A DNA stretch of 64,000 nucleotides from an uncultured Bacteroides sp. (GTDB lineage Bacteria > Bacteroidota > Bacteroidia > Bacteroidales > Bacteroidaceae), in NCBI RefSeq assembly GCF_963676325.1, contig NZ_OY781099.1, forward strand, positions 2,604,001 to 2,668,000. Direction: 5' to 3'. The notes beneath the pieces are model-generated. The model worked only from the letters and a program-made list of their open reading frames with translations, had not been told where the DNA came from and ran no database searches. The translations under genes were made by a program, and so were the position numbers. This document shows positions 36,365-44,940 of this stretch, one piece after another (positions within the stretch are counted from its first letter, which is position 1; each line of letters opens with the position of its first letter).

Positions 36365-36459
36365 CGTTTATAAGGAAAAAACAAGTCTGTTTCAAGTATG
36401 ACTTTTCAGTTATCCTGAAATAAAAAATAATTTGCTCACTTATAAATATCTGGTAAAAC

Positions 36460-36514
36460 CGTCATTAGAGCGTCATTACATTGTAATCTTATTGTAGCTG
36501 TCACATAATGTCAG
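36460..36514 (+). promoter_or_regulatory. PHO-box-like direct repeats before the phosphatase gene
   Basis: CGTCATTA occurs at 36460 and again at 36471, exactly 11 bp apart. TGTAA/TGTAG follow at the same spacing (36482, 36493), and TGTCA occurs at 36499 and 36509. PhoB sites are CTGTCA-type repeats every 11 bp. The series ends about 40 bp before the ATG. The palindrome ATTACATTGTAAT sits in the middle. Confidence 0.4.
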
Positions 36515-36553
36515 AACCCTTATTTTGCAGCTTAATTTTATTAATCATTAAAT

Positions 36554-39500
36554 ATGAAAAGGAATTTACTCACGTATGTATTCTTATCTATTGTTGCATA
36601 TAGTAGCATACAGGCCAAAACGTTAATCACCGTAGAAAACATAACGGGGAAAACAATAGTAGGAATCAATGAAACAACAAATTACAAGGTTCCTGCAACA
36701 GAAGGAGTCAAAGCATATTTATGGAAGGCTCCAATAGGATGTCGAATTATAGCCGGTCAGGGAAGTGGAGAGATAAGCTTGGCTACATCTTTTATTTCTC
36801 AAAGTAGTGCACTGAAAGTTATTCGTTTATTTAATAACGAAACCAGCGATACCCTTTCATTGGATTTATCTATCTGTCGCCCCATCTCTATAATACAAGA
36901 TCATTCTATTGCACCTGGTGAAACAGTTACTATAGGAGGAAAAGAATTTGGTGAAGCTGACATTTATTATGAGAATACCGGCAATGGTGACTGCCCGGAG
37001 ATCACGGCACATAGGGTAACTGTAGTTCCCAACCAATATATGGAAATGACAAAACCTTATTTGCAAACTGCTACATCTAATTCCGTATGGATATGCTGGA
37101 AAACCAGTGCAGCAGGAAGTAGTGAGGTTATATATGGCAATAGTCCGGCAACATTGACACAAACGATTACAGGCAATGCAGCAAAGTTATCAGATTCTTA
37201 TTACTGGCATTCCGTACAACTAACCAATCTAACTCCCAGTACTTTATATTCCTACAAGATAAAAACAGGAAATAAAGAGAGCGATGTATTTCGCTTTAAA
37301 ACAGAACCGGAAAAAGGAAGTCTGAAACCATTGCGTATCTTACTTATGGGCGATCATCAGATTAAAACTCGCAGTGGTTATGAATGGTTGATGCAAGCAG
37401 CTAAACGCAAGATTGAAGAAAAATATGGTAAAGTAGAAGAAAATATCAACATGATAATGAATGTAGGAGACCAAGTGGATTTGGGAACACTTGATCAATA
37501 TGAATTTATTCACCTTAATAAATCGGCTCTTCTATCTCCTTACCTTCCTATTATGACAGCTGTGGGAAATCACGAAACATATCAGGATCCGGGTATGGCT
37601 AATTATGCAGCGCATTTTCACTACGAAGATCTAGAATATCAAGGCATCAAAAGTGGTACAGAAAACTACTATGCTTATCAGGTAGGAAGAGTCTTGTTTG
37701 TTGTGCTAAGTACTGAGCATACAAGTTCCGAACAAAAAGACTGGGTACGTAAAGTTGTAGATGCAGTTAAAACTGATGATAGCGTGGACTTTGTAATCAG
37801 TGTAAACCATAGACCTATTGAAGCAGAACAATATGTTGGAGACATTTCATCTTGGGTACGAAATGAAATTGTTCCTATACTATCAGAAACGCCCAAACAT
37901 ATTCTTAACTATGGAGGACATCATCACCTATATCATAGAGGACAAATGACTGATTATCCTCTTTATCATATTATCAACGGAGCAGCTTCATGGGATCAAC
38001 TATGGGGAATGTCTTCAGAAAAAGATATGGATGATGTACAAAAAACCATTGACTACTGGGGGTATCAGATTCTAGAACTTGACTTCAATAAAAAAGAAAT
38101 GAAAGCAGACTGTTATGCCATTGGTAACCGCGATATTGTAGTAGACAATATTTTAATTGATTCTTTTAGTCGACGTCTGAATCAATCGGCTCCCGAGAAA
38201 CCTTCTATCGAACAAACTGAAAGTGAAATTACACTACCACATACTTTTAAAGGGAATAAATACACCACCACTACAACATATGCGATAAATACCGTACAAT
38301 ACCAGATAGCTCAATCACAAGATTTCTCTACACTAGTAGTTGACAGTGTTAATGACGTAGAAGATCTATTCAGTTCAACAGGCAAACCTTTGCATATTCC
38401 TTTTGACAAAAATGAGAATAGAGATATCACTCAAATTAGCATTGGAAAAGATCAATTAAAAAATGGGGCTTATTACATTCGCACACGTTATCGCGACAAT
38501 AATCTGGAATGGTCCGACTGGTCAGATATACGCTCGTTTAACGTTACCGGAAGTATTGATGGAGATCCGGGAATATCTATCACTGGTAAGTCTTTTGATT
38601 TAAATCAAAATATTACTGTAGATTACCAATTTGTACCAGAAGGACAAAATGCATGGATTGGCATCTTTCGAAGTGGAAGCAATCCGGGAGGGTCAACATC
38701 TGACCGTTGGGCATACACTACCGGATCAACCGGAAAGTTTACCTTTACTATTTCTGAACCGGATCAATATTACGCCGTACTTTTTAAAGATGGAGGATAT
38801 ACAGAGTTGTCTCCCCGCATTCCTTTTTTTGTAGGTAGTTTGCCGCAAATAAGCATTGATAAGAATGTGTATAATGAAGACGAGCCAATAAAGATTACTT
38901 ATACAAATGCCCCTTCATTAACGAATGATTGGATTGGGATATATCGTATGGGAGAAACTCCTGGAGAAAACGGATCTTACTCTTCTTCATGGCTATATCT
39001 TAATTCGGGAATAGCAACAGGAAGTCTGTCCTTAAACACAGGTGAAGGTACAGCAAAAACATTATCCAAAGGATATTATTACATCAATTACTTTACCAAA
39101 GATGGCTACTTTGAGCCTGTAGCACGTAAGTTCTTTTCCGTAGGCTCAGAGATTTCGTCAGTATCTGTTGATCAGGCTAACTTTGCACCGGGAGAAAATA
39201 TAAAAATTAATTATGCAAACGGTCCGGGTACTCCAAAAGACTGGGTAGGACTCTTTAAAGAAGGTAAAGTTGTAGGCACTGACCAACTGGACGGTTTCTA
39301 CTATACATATGGAGCAACTAAGGGATACATCTCAATTCCTGCAGGAGAATTACCAGCAGCAGATTATTTTGCTTCGCTCTACATCAATGATTCATACGAT
39401 GCAGTATCAAACAGAATTCATATAACAATAGGAAAAGCTCCTTCTCTTACAGCAAAACAAGAGGGTAAAGAGATTATACTTACATTTGAGGATAATGTTG

Positions 39501-39928
39501 CATGGAGAGATTCCCTAGCTTCTGTTTTGGTGGACAATAAAGAACTAACTACTTCACAGTTTACGATGAAGCCCGGACAACTAACTATTGCCGCAGATGA
39601 ACTAAATACAGGAGAACACTCAATTCAGGTAATTGCTCACGGCTGGCAGAATTCTGTTATAAAAACAAGTACTAGCACTGGCATTAATAGCTTAACAAAC
39701 AAAATCACTGTATATCCAAGTCCGGCAAAAGAAAATATTTTTATTGAAAACAATTCAAATGAATCAGGAATAGTGACACTTTTAACAACTTTGGGAAGTG
39801 AGGTATTAACCAGTAAAATTATTATTGGAACAAATAAACTTGATGTGCAAGCTTTATCCCGAGGTATTTACATACTCAAAATTAGTACTGCAAATAACAT
39901 TAAATCTCAGATTATCATATTGAAATAA
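36554..39928 (+). CDS. Secreted purple-acid-phosphatase-like metallophosphoesterase with three Ig-like repeats and a type IX secretion tail
   Basis: A 1124-residue secreted protein. After the signal peptide (1-21) and an Ig-like region comes a purple acid phosphatase fibronectin-like domain (about 172-255, KPYLQTATSNSVWICWKT). The metallophosphatase core follows (about 260-525) with GDHQ (265), GDQVD (304), GNHE (338), VNHRP and GGHHHLYHRG (454). Three similar domains of about 95 residues (675-760, 766-865, 869-959) each carry a WIGIY/WIGIF/WVGLF motif, as in plant PAP N-terminal domains. The last 70 residues (ITVYPSPAKENIFIENN... to SQIIILK) are a type A type IX sorting domain, so it should be exported to the surface. 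Probable role: phosphate release from extracellular esters. Confidence 0.83.
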   Translation: MKRNLLTYVFLSIVAYSSIQAKTLITVENITGKTIVGINETTNYKVPATEGVKAYLWKAPIGCRIIAGQGSGEISLATSFISQSSALKVIRLFNNETSDTLSLDLSICRPISIIQDHSIAPGETVTIGGKEFGEADIYYENTGNGDCPEITAHRVTVVPNQYMEMTKPYLQTATSNSVWICWKTSAAGSSEVIYGNSPATLTQTITGNAAKLSDSYYWHSVQLTNLTPSTLYSYKIKTGNKESDVFRFKTEPEKGSLKPLRILLMGDHQIKTRSGYEWLMQAAKRKIEEKYGKVEENINMIMNVGDQVDLGTLDQYEFIHLNKSALLSPYLPIMTAVGNHETYQDPGMANYAAHFHYEDLEYQGIKSGTENYYAYQVGRVLFVVLSTEHTSSEQKDWVRKVVDAVKTDDSVDFVISVNHRPIEAEQYVGDISSWVRNEIVPILSETPKHILNYGGHHHLYHRGQMTDYPLYHIINGAASWDQLWGMSSEKDMDDVQKTIDYWGYQILELDFNKKEMKADCYAIGNRDIVVDNILIDSFSRRLNQSAPEKPSIEQTESEITLPHTFKGNKYTTTTTYAINTVQYQIAQSQDFSTLVVDSVNDVEDLFSSTGKPLHIPFDKNENRDITQISIGKDQLKNGAYYIRTRYRDNNLEWSDWSDIRSFNVTGSIDGDPGISITGKSFDLNQNITVDYQFVPEGQNAWIGIFRSGSNPGGSTSDRWAYTTGSTGKFTFTISEPDQYYAVLFKDGGYTELSPRIPFFVGSLPQISIDKNVYNEDEPIKITYTNAPSLTNDWIGIYRMGETPGENGSYSSSWLYLNSGIATGSLSLNTGEGTAKTLSKGYYYINYFTKDGYFEPVARKFFSVGSEISSVSVDQANFAPGENIKINYANGPGTPKDWVGLFKEGKVVGTDQLDGFYYTYGATKGYISIPAGELPAADYFASLYINDSYDAVSNRIHITIGKAPSLTAKQEGKEIILTFEDNVAWRDSLASVLVDNKELTTSQFTMKPGQLTIAADELNTGEHSIQVIAHGWQNSVIKTSTSTGINSLTNKITVYPSPAKENIFIENNSNESGIVTLLTTLGSEVLTSKIIIGTNKLDVQALSRGIYILKISTANNIKSQIIILK

Positions 39929-40048
39929 AAAGTCGACACTTACCATCTTGTGCATACAAACATTTTCTGAATTTTATGTATATAGGAAGACACAAATGCC
40001 AAGATGCAAATATTTCAACACTGATTATCAATTCATTACTATTAATCG

Positions 40049-40185
40049 GGTGGCAGAGGTGGCAGTAAAATAATACTTTTTTCGGTTCTGAAAATAAAAA
40101 TTTGATAATTCCGCAATTTGCAGATTTTTTAAATTTTTATTTCTGGAAAGGTAAAAAAGGCTTTTTTGCTGCCACCTCTACCACC
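40049..40185. repeat. Palindromic intergenic element A (137 bp)
   Basis: Terminal arms GGTGGCAGAGGTGGCAG (40049-40065) and CTGCCACCTCTACCACC (40169-40185) match as an inverted repeat at 16 of 17 positions. An inner inverted repeat surrounds a centre reading AATTCCGCAATTTGCAGATT. The architecture is the same as element B 75 bp away. There is no open reading frame inside. Confidence 0.8.
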
Positions 40186-40260
40186 TACTATTCCATAAAG
40201 ACCGCATTATCAAGCGTTTATAAAACTATAAATTGACAGCAGTTTATAATCTAACAAGAA

Positions 40261-40401
40261 TAGGGTGGAGATGGTGTACATAAAAAGAGTTTTTTGGGCT
40301 TCCAGAAATATAATTTCAATAATTCCGCAAATTGCAGAATTATTGAAATTATATTTTTTAGAACAAAAAAAAGACAATTTATGTACACCATCTCCACCCT
40401 A
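40261..40401. repeat. Palindromic intergenic element B (141 bp)
   Basis: A perfect 24-bp terminal inverted repeat (40261-40284 against 40378-40401, arm beginning TAGGGTGGAGATGGTG) encloses a second perfect 19-bp inverted repeat around the centre CCGCAAATTGCAG. Apart from unpaired segments between the two stems, the whole element folds on itself. It shares the centre and design with element A, so they are members of one family, possibly MITE-like or REP-like. Confidence 0.88.
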
Positions 40402-40558
40402 AAAAAATATATCTAATTGATTATCAGCCATATTTATCCTTCAGCAAAGTGTTTAGCTGGAAATAGCTGAATAAAAGCAATATGGATTAATGCCGTACAG
40501 CTCTGGATTTATTTAATAGGAAAAGGGGGATTAGTAATTCTCAAAGGAGGGTAAAATG

Positions 40559-40620
40559 CAAACATGTACAAGTTTGCTCACAGTCTTGTACATGTTTACT
40601 TTCAATCTTGTACATGTTTG
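40559..40620. repeat. Array of three 22-bp-spaced TGTACA cores (G)
   Basis: TGTACA starts at 40565, 40587 and 40609, each 22 bp apart, within CTTGTACATGTTT-like units. The core equals that of arrays E and F but the flanks differ (ATGTTT instead of AAAGAAT). It lies in the gap between two convergent genes. Confidence 0.85.
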
Positions 40621-40710
40621 GATTGAGAAGATTAGAATAAATTATTAGTTGCTGCTTTTGTTTTTACTACTTTGCGCTACAGCAAGACTTAACTAAATGC
40701 AAATCTTATA

Positions 40711-41640
40711 TTATCTCAACCAAATTAAATCACCTACCTGAGGAACATATTCTCCGGATTTAACATTCAGCTTATAAAGGTTTTTAAGTCTGATGCCATA
40801 AAGCTGGGAAATACTGTGCATAGAATCGTCTTCACGAACCACGTGAACAGTACGAGTAGAGGAGTGTTTATTCTTTGTATGAAGATAAACAATATCACCT
40901 TCTGCCAATGTATAATCTTTATGAAGATCATTATCTTTAATCAGCTTTTTGGAATATGTATCAAACTCATCGGCAATGCTTTCAAAAGAATCACCACGAC
41001 GGGCAATAATATAAACCAAGCCATTGGCTATGTAAGTCTTATGAGGAACAAAAGAGGTTTTTTCCTTTTTATCATGCGTATATTTCTTATTAGAAAGGCC
41101 TTCTTTGTCATATTTATAAAGCTCGTAATCTTCAATAATGGTAATCAGACGATTAGCGTAAGAAGGATCTGTAGCATATCCTGCTTGCTTTAATCCTTTG
41201 GCCCATCCTTTATAATCAGTTATGTCAAGACGAAAAAGGAATGCATAACGTGCACCGGAAGTAAGGAATTTGGAATGATCTTCATACGAAGCTCCCGGAT
41301 GATTATAGGCACGAAAACATTCATTACGGGCATCATCATCATGAAGCACAGTTGATCCGTTCCAACGCATGCCGCATTTAATTCCGAAGTGATTATTTGA
41401 TTCTTTAGCCAGGGAACTCAGCCCGGCACCAGATTCAAGCAATCCTTGAGAAAGAGTTATGCTGGCTGGAATTTTGTACTCTTTCATCTGTTCCACAGCC
41501 AAATCGCAATACTGTTTCACGTACGCCACATATTTGGGATTTCTATATTGAGCCTGCACCATGACTGTACAAGTCAGCAATAATACAGATACAAGAACCA
41601 ATCGAAAATACCTCATACTATTTATTTTATTCTGTTTCAA
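40711..41640 (-). CDS. Secreted glucosaminidase (FlgJ-type) with two LysM domains
   Basis: A 309-residue protein: signal peptide (cleavage near VQAQ), then a mannosyl-glycoprotein endo-beta-N-acetylglucosaminidase domain (about 35-180) with ITLSQGLLESGAGLSSLA (catalytic Glu) and NNHFGIKC, and two LysM modules (about 210-255 and 263-308, with YIIARRGDSFESIADEF and HVVREDDSMHSISQLYGI). It should cut peptidoglycan glycan strands in the periplasm. An in-frame ATG at 41616 is an alternative start. It stands alone, convergent to the phosphatase gene across a repeat-rich gap. Confidence 0.88.
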   Translation of the reverse strand: MKQNKINSMRYFRLVLVSVLLLTCTVMVQAQYRNPKYVAYVKQYCDLAVEQMKEYKIPASITLSQGLLESGAGLSSLAKESNNHFGIKCGMRWNGSTVLHDDDARNECFRAYNHPGASYEDHSKFLTSGARYAFLFRLDITDYKGWAKGLKQAGYATDPSYANRLITIIEDYELYKYDKEGLSNKKYTHDKKEKTSFVPHKTYIANGLVYIIARRGDSFESIADEFDTYSKKLIKDNDLHKDYTLAEGDIVYLHTKNKHSSTRTVHVVREDDSMHSISQLYGIRLKNLYKLNVKSGEYVPQVGDLIWLR

Positions 41641-41685
41641 GTTACAAAAGTCATAAAAATAATCGAATTAACCAATCTCTTTTAT

Positions 41686-41693
41686 TAACTTTG
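41686..41693 (+). promoter_or_regulatory. -7 box of cdd
   Basis: TAACTTTG matches TAnnTTTG about 28 bp before the cytidine deaminase ATG. Confidence 0.6.
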
Positions 41694-41721
41694 TTATGAA
41701 ACCTATAAAAACAGTATAGTT

Positions 41722-42201
41722 ATGAAAGATCTGACGATCAAATCTATTATTAAAGTATACCAATACGACGAGCTTTCAGATGAAGATAAAAAATTAATAG
41801 AGCAATCAATAGAAGCAACCAAACGTAGTTATGCTCCTTATTCAAAGTTCTCTGTAGGAGCTGCCGCTTTGCTGGACAATGGCATAACCGTAACAGGGAC
41901 TAATCAGGAGAATGCGGCCTATCCTTCCGGACTTTGCGCTGAACGTACTACTTTGTTCTATGCAAATTCCCAATATCCGGATTCTGCAGTAAAGACTCTT
42001 GCCATTGCAGCCCGCACGGAACGCGATTTTATTGAAACACCAATACCTCCCTGTGGTGCTTGCCGTCAGGTTATTCTTGAAACAGAGAAACGATATGGCA
42101 ATTCCATCCGCATTTTACTTTATGGAAAAAGCTGTATCTATCTGGTAGAAGGAATCGGTAGTTTGCTTCCTCTCTCTTTTGATGCTTCGGCTATGGAATA
42201 A
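41722..42201 (+). CDS. cdd: Cytidine deaminase
   Basis: A 159-residue homotetrameric-type cytidine deaminase. It has the zinc site motifs CAERTT (Cys and proton-shuttling Glu) and PPCGACRQVI (two Cys ligands), and the substrate loop TNQENAAYPSG with the Asn-Glu pair. It deaminates cytidine and deoxycytidine in pyrimidine salvage. Length and motif spacing are normal. It is a single-gene unit with its own -7 box. Confidence 0.93.
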   Translation: MKDLTIKSIIKVYQYDELSDEDKKLIEQSIEATKRSYAPYSKFSVGAAALLDNGITVTGTNQENAAYPSGLCAERTTLFYANSQYPDSAVKTLAIAARTERDFIETPIPPCGACRQVILETEKRYGNSIRILLYGKSCIYLVEGIGSLLPLSFDASAME

Positions 42202-42499
42202 AGGTTGGTTTCGAGAATTCCATATTGGTATCTCAGCTTATAACAATGAAGCCAGAACGTTGCATTAGTATCAAATATGCAGGAAAATACAGTAAGATTA
42301 CTAAAAAATAAAAAAAGAGAAGAAACGCCATTGATGCAAAATAAAAAGCTATAACTAAAAAATATTTTCAAAATAATTTTATCTTTTAAATTCATATTTA
42401 TATATTTCGGACGTTTTTGTAAAAGAAAAAGTGAACGCCTCCTAAGGTTAGCTTTTTTCTTAAATGCTTTAGATTGTTATCTTGAATAATAGTAAATAT
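42202..42499. other. AT-rich intergenic stretch
   Basis: No gene, palindrome array or riboswitch is seen. A weak CCT/AGG hairpin followed by CTTTTTTC near 42437-42460 could be a poor terminator. Confidence 0.3.
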
Positions 42500-42889
42500 A
42501 TGAATCTTATAAAATATAGAAATTTTATAAAAAACAATATAATAGATTTACTTATTTCTATTATATATTGTTTGTGGGGAATGTTTGACTTATTCTTTCT
42601 TTCTGAGTCTAATAAACAAATGGCAATTCTTTCGATCGGTATTAGTTTCATTTTTTTATTTCCACTTTGTTGTAAAAAGACAAAAAAAGACAAAATGCAA
42701 ATTCGGTATAATGCACTATTATATTCCTTTTCTGTTATGGTTGCATATATGTGTGCACTAAAATCAATGTGGTATCTTCGTGGCCTAGTATTAGAACCAG
42801 ATGCCTTAAAAATTGTTTGTACAGGAATCTTTTTACAAAGCTTATTTTTCCTTATTAGAAAAAACACCTTATTAAAAAAGACTTCTTAA
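42500..42889 (+). CDS. Small hypothetical membrane protein
   Basis: A 129-residue frame with about four hydrophobic segments (DLLISIIYCLWGMFDLFFL, MAILSIGISFIFLFPLCC, a segment around YSFSVMVAYMCAL, and IVCTGIFLQSLFFLI) separated by Lys-rich loops, a pattern that follows the positive-inside rule. I start it at the ATG at 42500; an in-frame TTG lies at 42482. It is more AT-rich than its neighbours and I recognise no family. The overlapping minus-strand frame lacks such order. A terminator at 43005-43026 follows. It could be a recently acquired or orphan gene, or not a gene. Confidence 0.45.
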   Translation: MNLIKYRNFIKNNIIDLLISIIYCLWGMFDLFFLSESNKQMAILSIGISFIFLFPLCCKKTKKDKMQIRYNALLYSFSVMVAYMCALKSMWYLRGLVLEPDALKIVCTGIFLQSLFFLIRKNTLLKKTS

Positions 42890-43004
42890 AAACTCTAAAC
42901 GAGGATATAAAATAGTGTAATAAGATTAGTTGTCCGGTAAAATACATGCTTCTGTTTATAAGATTTACTCTTAAATTTTGTGGTGAGAAACAAAGTAAAT
43001 AAAA

Positions 43005-43026
43005 AGGGCTGAACGCGTTCAGCCCT
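43005..43026. terminator. Bidirectional terminator
   Basis: A perfect 22-bp palindrome (AGGGCTGAAC then GCGTTCAGCCCT) is flanked by AAAAA before and AATTTTT after, so it can end transcription in both directions, in particular that of the leftward phosphohexomutase gene. Confidence 0.85.
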
Positions 43027-43077
43027 AATTTTTCGCCCAAACAATAAGTTGGACACTAATATTGAAATAAATCCTTC

Positions 43078-44826
43078 TTAAATACCCAGAGAAGTCATTA
43101 CAGCTTTAATCTTTTCATCAGCGGCAGCATTTGCTTTATCATAGTCTGCACGTGATTTCACTTCACCCTTTACTTCAATATAGAATTTAATTTTAGGCTC
43201 TGTTCCTGAAGGGCGGATAGAAACTTTACTTCCATCTTCTGTAAAATATTGCAGAACATTAGAAGATTCAGGCATATCCAAAACAGTTTTCTCACCAGTA
43301 ACAGTATTGGTTTGTTGCAATGTCTGGAAGTCTTTATAAAGAACAATCTTAGATCCGGCCATTTCTTTAGGAGGATTGTTACGGAAATCAGTCATCATTT
43401 GCTTGATTTCTTCTGCTCCGCTCTTTCCTTGTTTCACTACAGAAACACCTTTTTCCTTAGAGAATCCGTATTCTACATAAATATCCTGCAACAGTTCATA
43501 TAATGTTTTGCCATTATCTTTTGCCCAGGCAGCAACCTCAGCAATTAAACAGCAAGCAGAGACAGCATCTTTATCGCGGCAGAAATCTTCAGCAAGGAAT
43601 CCGTAACTTTCTTCTCCACCACCAATGTATTTCTTCTTTCCTTCAGCTAAACGAATTTCTCTTGCAATCCATTTGAATCCGGTATAGCAGTCGAGCAATT
43701 CAATCTTATTACGGTCTGCAATAGTCTTCACAAGTTCTGTGGTAACAATAGTCTTCACTACAAATTCGTCACCTTTAATCTTATCCAGTGCTTTATATTG
43801 AGTGATGATGTAATAAAGATACATCAGGCAAGTCTGGTTTCCGTTAATTAGTACCCATTCGCCTTTATCGTCCTTGCAGGAAATACCTACACGGTCGGCA
43901 TCAGGGTCAGAAGCCATCACTAAATCAGCATCTGTAGCTTTTGCTTTCTCAATAGCCATTGACAATGCAGCTGGTTCTTCCGGATTAGGAGACTTCACTG
44001 TAGGGAAATCACCACTGATTACATTCTGTTCTGGCACAGGGATAACATTAGTAAAACCCCACATTTTGAGTGAACGAGGAATAATATGAACTCCTGTTCC
44101 GTGAATTGGAGTATATACAATCTTCAAATCATTATGACGGGCAATAACTTCCGGATCAATAGATACGGTCTTAACTTTATCCAAATATGCCTTATCAATC
44201 TCTTCTCCGATAATTTCAATCAAAGCAGGATTACCTTCAAATTTAATATCAGCAGCAGAAGCTACTTTATTTACTTCATCAATAATTCCGTTGTCGTGAG
44301 GTGCAAGTACCTGAGCACCATCATCCCAATATGCTTTATATCCGTTATATTCTTTTGGGTTATGTGAAGCAGTAAGAATAATACCGCTTTGGCAACCCAA
44401 TTGACGAATTGTGAAAGACATCTCAGGAGTAGGGCGAAGGTCTTCGAATAAATAGACCTTTATTCCATTAGCAGAAAATATATTGGCAGAAATTTCGGCA
44501 AACTTACGACTATTGTTACGGCTATCATGGCCAATAACAGCAGAAATCTGCTTTAATTCCTTGAAAGACTTATTGAGGTAGTTAGACAAACCTTGAGTTG
44601 CAGCTCCAACGGTGTAAATATTCATACGATTACTACCAACTCCCATAATACCGCGCAAACCACCTGTTCCGAATTCCAAGTCTTTGTAAAATGATTCTAT
44701 AAGTTCTGTCTTATCTTCATTTTCCAACATTCTTTTTACTTCAGACTGTGTTTCTGCATCGTAAGCCGGAGTGAGCCATTTGTTAGCCTTTTCAGTTACG
44801 AATTTTATTAATTCTTGATTGTCCAT
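43078..44826 (-). CDS. Phosphoglucomutase/phosphomannomutase family protein
   Basis: A 582-residue alpha-D-phosphohexomutase. It has the active-site serine loop TASHNPKEYNGYK, the metal loop SDPDADRVG, the sugar-binding loop GGEESYG and the phosphate-binding loop RPSGTEPKIKFY, in the order of the four domains. The length fits the long phosphoglucomutase/phosphomannomutase group rather than the roughly 450-residue ManB/GlmM group. It interconverts sugar 1- and 6-phosphates for glycogen, nucleotide sugar and surface glycan synthesis. It is a single gene with a -7 box at 44876-44883. Confidence 0.9.
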   Translation of the reverse strand: MDNQELIKFVTEKANKWLTPAYDAETQSEVKRMLENEDKTELIESFYKDLEFGTGGLRGIMGVGSNRMNIYTVGAATQGLSNYLNKSFKELKQISAVIGHDSRNNSRKFAEISANIFSANGIKVYLFEDLRPTPEMSFTIRQLGCQSGIILTASHNPKEYNGYKAYWDDGAQVLAPHDNGIIDEVNKVASAADIKFEGNPALIEIIGEEIDKAYLDKVKTVSIDPEVIARHNDLKIVYTPIHGTGVHIIPRSLKMWGFTNVIPVPEQNVISGDFPTVKSPNPEEPAALSMAIEKAKATDADLVMASDPDADRVGISCKDDKGEWVLINGNQTCLMYLYYIITQYKALDKIKGDEFVVKTIVTTELVKTIADRNKIELLDCYTGFKWIAREIRLAEGKKKYIGGGEESYGFLAEDFCRDKDAVSACCLIAEVAAWAKDNGKTLYELLQDIYVEYGFSKEKGVSVVKQGKSGAEEIKQMMTDFRNNPPKEMAGSKIVLYKDFQTLQQTNTVTGEKTVLDMPESSNVLQYFTEDGSKVSIRPSGTEPKIKFYIEVKGEVKSRADYDKANAAADEKIKAVMTSLGI

Positions 44827-44875
44827 ACGATTGTTTATTTAAATTGTTACTGTATTCATAATATTAATAACGGCA

Positions 44876-44883
44876 CAAAAATA
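44876..44883 (-). promoter_or_regulatory. -7 box of the phosphohexomutase gene
   Basis: The minus strand reads TATTTTTG, a TAnnTTTG match; the leader to the ATG would be about 45 nt. Confidence 0.55.
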
Positions 44884-44940
44884 AAAAATAAAATTTACAT
44901 GTCACTCTATAAGAAGTAACCTTTTTGTCTGTATAAAGAC

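Noticed and set aside
42469..42867. A 132-codon minus-strand frame
   Set aside because: It mirrors the plus-strand membrane-protein frame, lacks ordered membrane segments and has no promoter.
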